Source: Dermatophilaceae bacterium
Lineage (GTDB): Bacteria; Actinomycetota; Actinomycetes; Actinomycetales; Dermatophilaceae
Direction of reading: 5' to 3'
Assembly: GCA_013361975.1 (NCBI GenBank)
Contig: JABFXB010000184.1
Span: 1 to 5,506, forward strand
DNA length: 5,506 nt
Shown here: piece by piece, positions 5,308 through 5,506 of the stretch
How positions within the stretch are numbered: the stretch's first letter is position 1
How the letters are laid out: each line of letters begins with the position of its first letter
Translations under genes and position numbers: made by a program
The notes under the pieces: generated by a model
What the model was told of the DNA's origin: nothing
The model's database searches: none
The model's input: only the letters and a program-made list of their open reading frames with translations

Positions 5308-5506
5308 TCAGAGCGGCAGCGCCGGTTCCGGTGGGGTCGTCGGCCCGCTGGAGCCCTGCCGGGCCGCAGGATCTCCGACACCCGCGACGCCCACGGCGCT
5401 CACGACGCCCACCTGGACGGGCTGCGCGGTGCCGTCGAGCACCAGGTAGCCGCGGCCCGGCCTGCGCTCGACCGGCACGTCCAAGGGCACCCCGAGCACG
5501 TCGCCG
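5308..5506 (-). CDS. C-terminal end of a protein, possibly FtsK/SpoIIIE-like ATPase; 5' end missing
   Basis: Only the last 65 or so residues are in the window; the frame is open through the right edge, so the GTG at 5499 is not necessarily a start. The visible stretch LGVPLDVPVERRPGRGYLVL (from residue 4 of the fragment), followed by a short strand ending in VQVGVV, resembles the extreme C-terminus of actinobacterial FtsK/SpoIIIE or EccC-like ATPases. In those, a proline-glycine-arginine turn (PPGRA/PGRG) precedes a strand ending in EVQ. The last 25 residues are Gly/Ala/Pro/Ser-rich and look disordered. No Walker motifs are present because that part would lie outside. The family call is weak; the frame is moderately supported. 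Confidence 0.45.
   Translation of the reverse strand, partial: GDVLGVPLDVPVERRPGRGYLVLDGTAQPVQVGVVSAVGVAGVGDPAARQGSSGPTTPPEPALPL

Overview
This window is dense, very GC-rich coding DNA. GC-rich codons, leading Shine-Dalgarno sequences, a deazaflavin (F420)-type enzyme and a DUF3105 membrane protein all point to an actinobacterium. My best guess is Micrococcales, close to the Intrasporangiaceae/Dermatophilaceae, but that placement is inference. There are no rRNA or tRNA genes, CRISPR arrays, transposases or phage genes, and it reads as ordinary chromosome. No stretch over 300 bases lacks a gene.

Left block (1-1703, + strand): the 3' part of a gene cut by the window edge, whose product looks like a degenerate SAM-methyltransferase fold. 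It is followed 33 bases later by an integral membrane protein of the flippase-like LPG-synthase-TM family (UPF0104). The two are probably co-transcribed and may belong to a cell-envelope or glycoconjugate cluster continuing to the left. A hairpin containing both stop codons separates this block from the next gene.

Middle block (1714-3004, - strand): a Ddn-like F420H2-dependent nitroreductase-family protein and, upstream of it, a single-pass membrane protein with a DUF3105 domain. They share a strand but are probably separate transcription units. Between them lie a 28-base perfect palindrome (terminator) and a close match to the thiol-oxidative-stress sigma factor consensus (SigR/SigH: GGGAAC, 18-base spacer, GTTG). 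That promoter is placed so that the nitroreductase mRNA would start at or almost at its ATG, i.e. leaderless.

Right block: a + strand AlkA-type DNA-3-methyladenine glycosylase (3151-4086) is divergent from the DUF3105 gene across 146 bases. It converges on a - strand acyl-CoA thioesterase with two tandem hotdog domains (4246-5196), of which only the second keeps the full set of active-site-like residues. At the right edge is the C-terminal end of a - strand gene that resembles the tail of FtsK/SpoIIIE-type ATPases, with low confidence.

I did not find a convincing new multi-gene system. The most interesting signals are small. The motif GGCATAC (either strand) holds every ATA/TAT triplet I could find in 5.5 kb. 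The others are the SigR-like leaderless promoter, the stop-codon-embedded hairpin and the asymmetric double-hotdog thioesterase.
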